Below are positions 63,901-64,000 of a stretch of DNA of 64,000 nucleotides, piece by piece. The stretch lies in contig NC_085860.1 of assembly GCF_034702125.1 (NCBI RefSeq), forward strand, positions 56,931,476 to 56,995,475, read 5' to 3'. The stretch's first letter is position 1. Each line of letters starts with the position of its first letter. Both the position numbers and the translations under genes were made by a program. Below the pieces are notes generated by a model that worked only from the letters and a program-made list of their open reading frames with translations, was not told where the DNA came from and searched no databases. The DNA is from Engraulis encrasicolus. Taxonomy: Eukaryota; Chordata; Actinopteri; Clupeiformes; Engraulidae.

Positions 63901-64000
63901 ATGGCACCCCATCGAGATAAATACTAGCATGAGAACTACATCTGTTAATAAATATGTTGAACCTTCGTATGGTTTTCTTTCGTTTTTTAATTTTTTTAAT
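63901..64000. other. Right edge, no feature recognised
   Basis: AT-rich DNA, possibly the last part of the LINE 3' region or its flank. It ends in T-rich sequence. Confidence 0.35.

Overview
The window is nuclear DNA of a ray-finned fish. It holds spliced vertebrate genes in AT-rich, repeat-filled DNA, very long (CA)n/(TG)n tracts, tRNA-derived SINEs, L2, Rex1-like and L1-like LINEs, and many hAT-type MITEs. Microsatellite density and repeat style would suit a clupeiform or similar teleost, but that is only a guess.

Three genes can be read. (1) At 958-1659 on the minus strand lies the first coding exon of an SLC7A light-chain amino acid exchanger closest to SLC7A9 (b0,+AT); the rest of the gene runs off the left edge. 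(2) At 4686-7159 on the minus strand is a complete small CFAP97-domain gene of four exons (161 aa, CFAP97D1/D2-like), interrupted by two (AC)n tracts and a LINE 3' end. (3) From 8692 to 46772 on the plus strand is the whole of ap3b2, the neuronal beta subunit of adaptor complex AP-3. I assembled it from 27 exons whose splice phases all close (1121 aa). The trunk spans about 20.5-32.5 kb, the acidic/serine hinge 36-40 kb and the ear 40.6-46.8 kb, with a poly(A) signal at 47078.

ap3b2 intron 1 (11.7 kb) holds a 135-bp tandem repeat with tRNA-like B boxes, SINEs and a GC-rich ORF at 14347-14606. That ORF ends at a splice donor in the phase needed to join ap3b2 exon 2, so it is a candidate alternative first exon. 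Intron 14 begins with a five-copy 72-bp tandem duplication of the exon 14 3' end together with its splice donor. Intron 17 has an in-phase 39-nt candidate cassette exon. Intron 26 carries a MITE nested in a hAT element nested in a LINE 3' tail.

Right of ap3b2 the DNA is mostly mobile elements. There is a 43-bp perfect inverted repeat (47820-47960), a degenerate P-element-like transposon with a THAP-domain remnant and a perfect 8-bp target duplication (48209-49833), and a young LTR retrotransposon in minus orientation whose gag-like ORF has expanded into a 60-bp minisatellite (51662-55834). A tandem duplication, three TG-rich units and an L1-like LINE with a frameshifted ORF2 (60120 to about 63.9 kb) follow. 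I found no prokaryotic, viral or CRISPR-type system.
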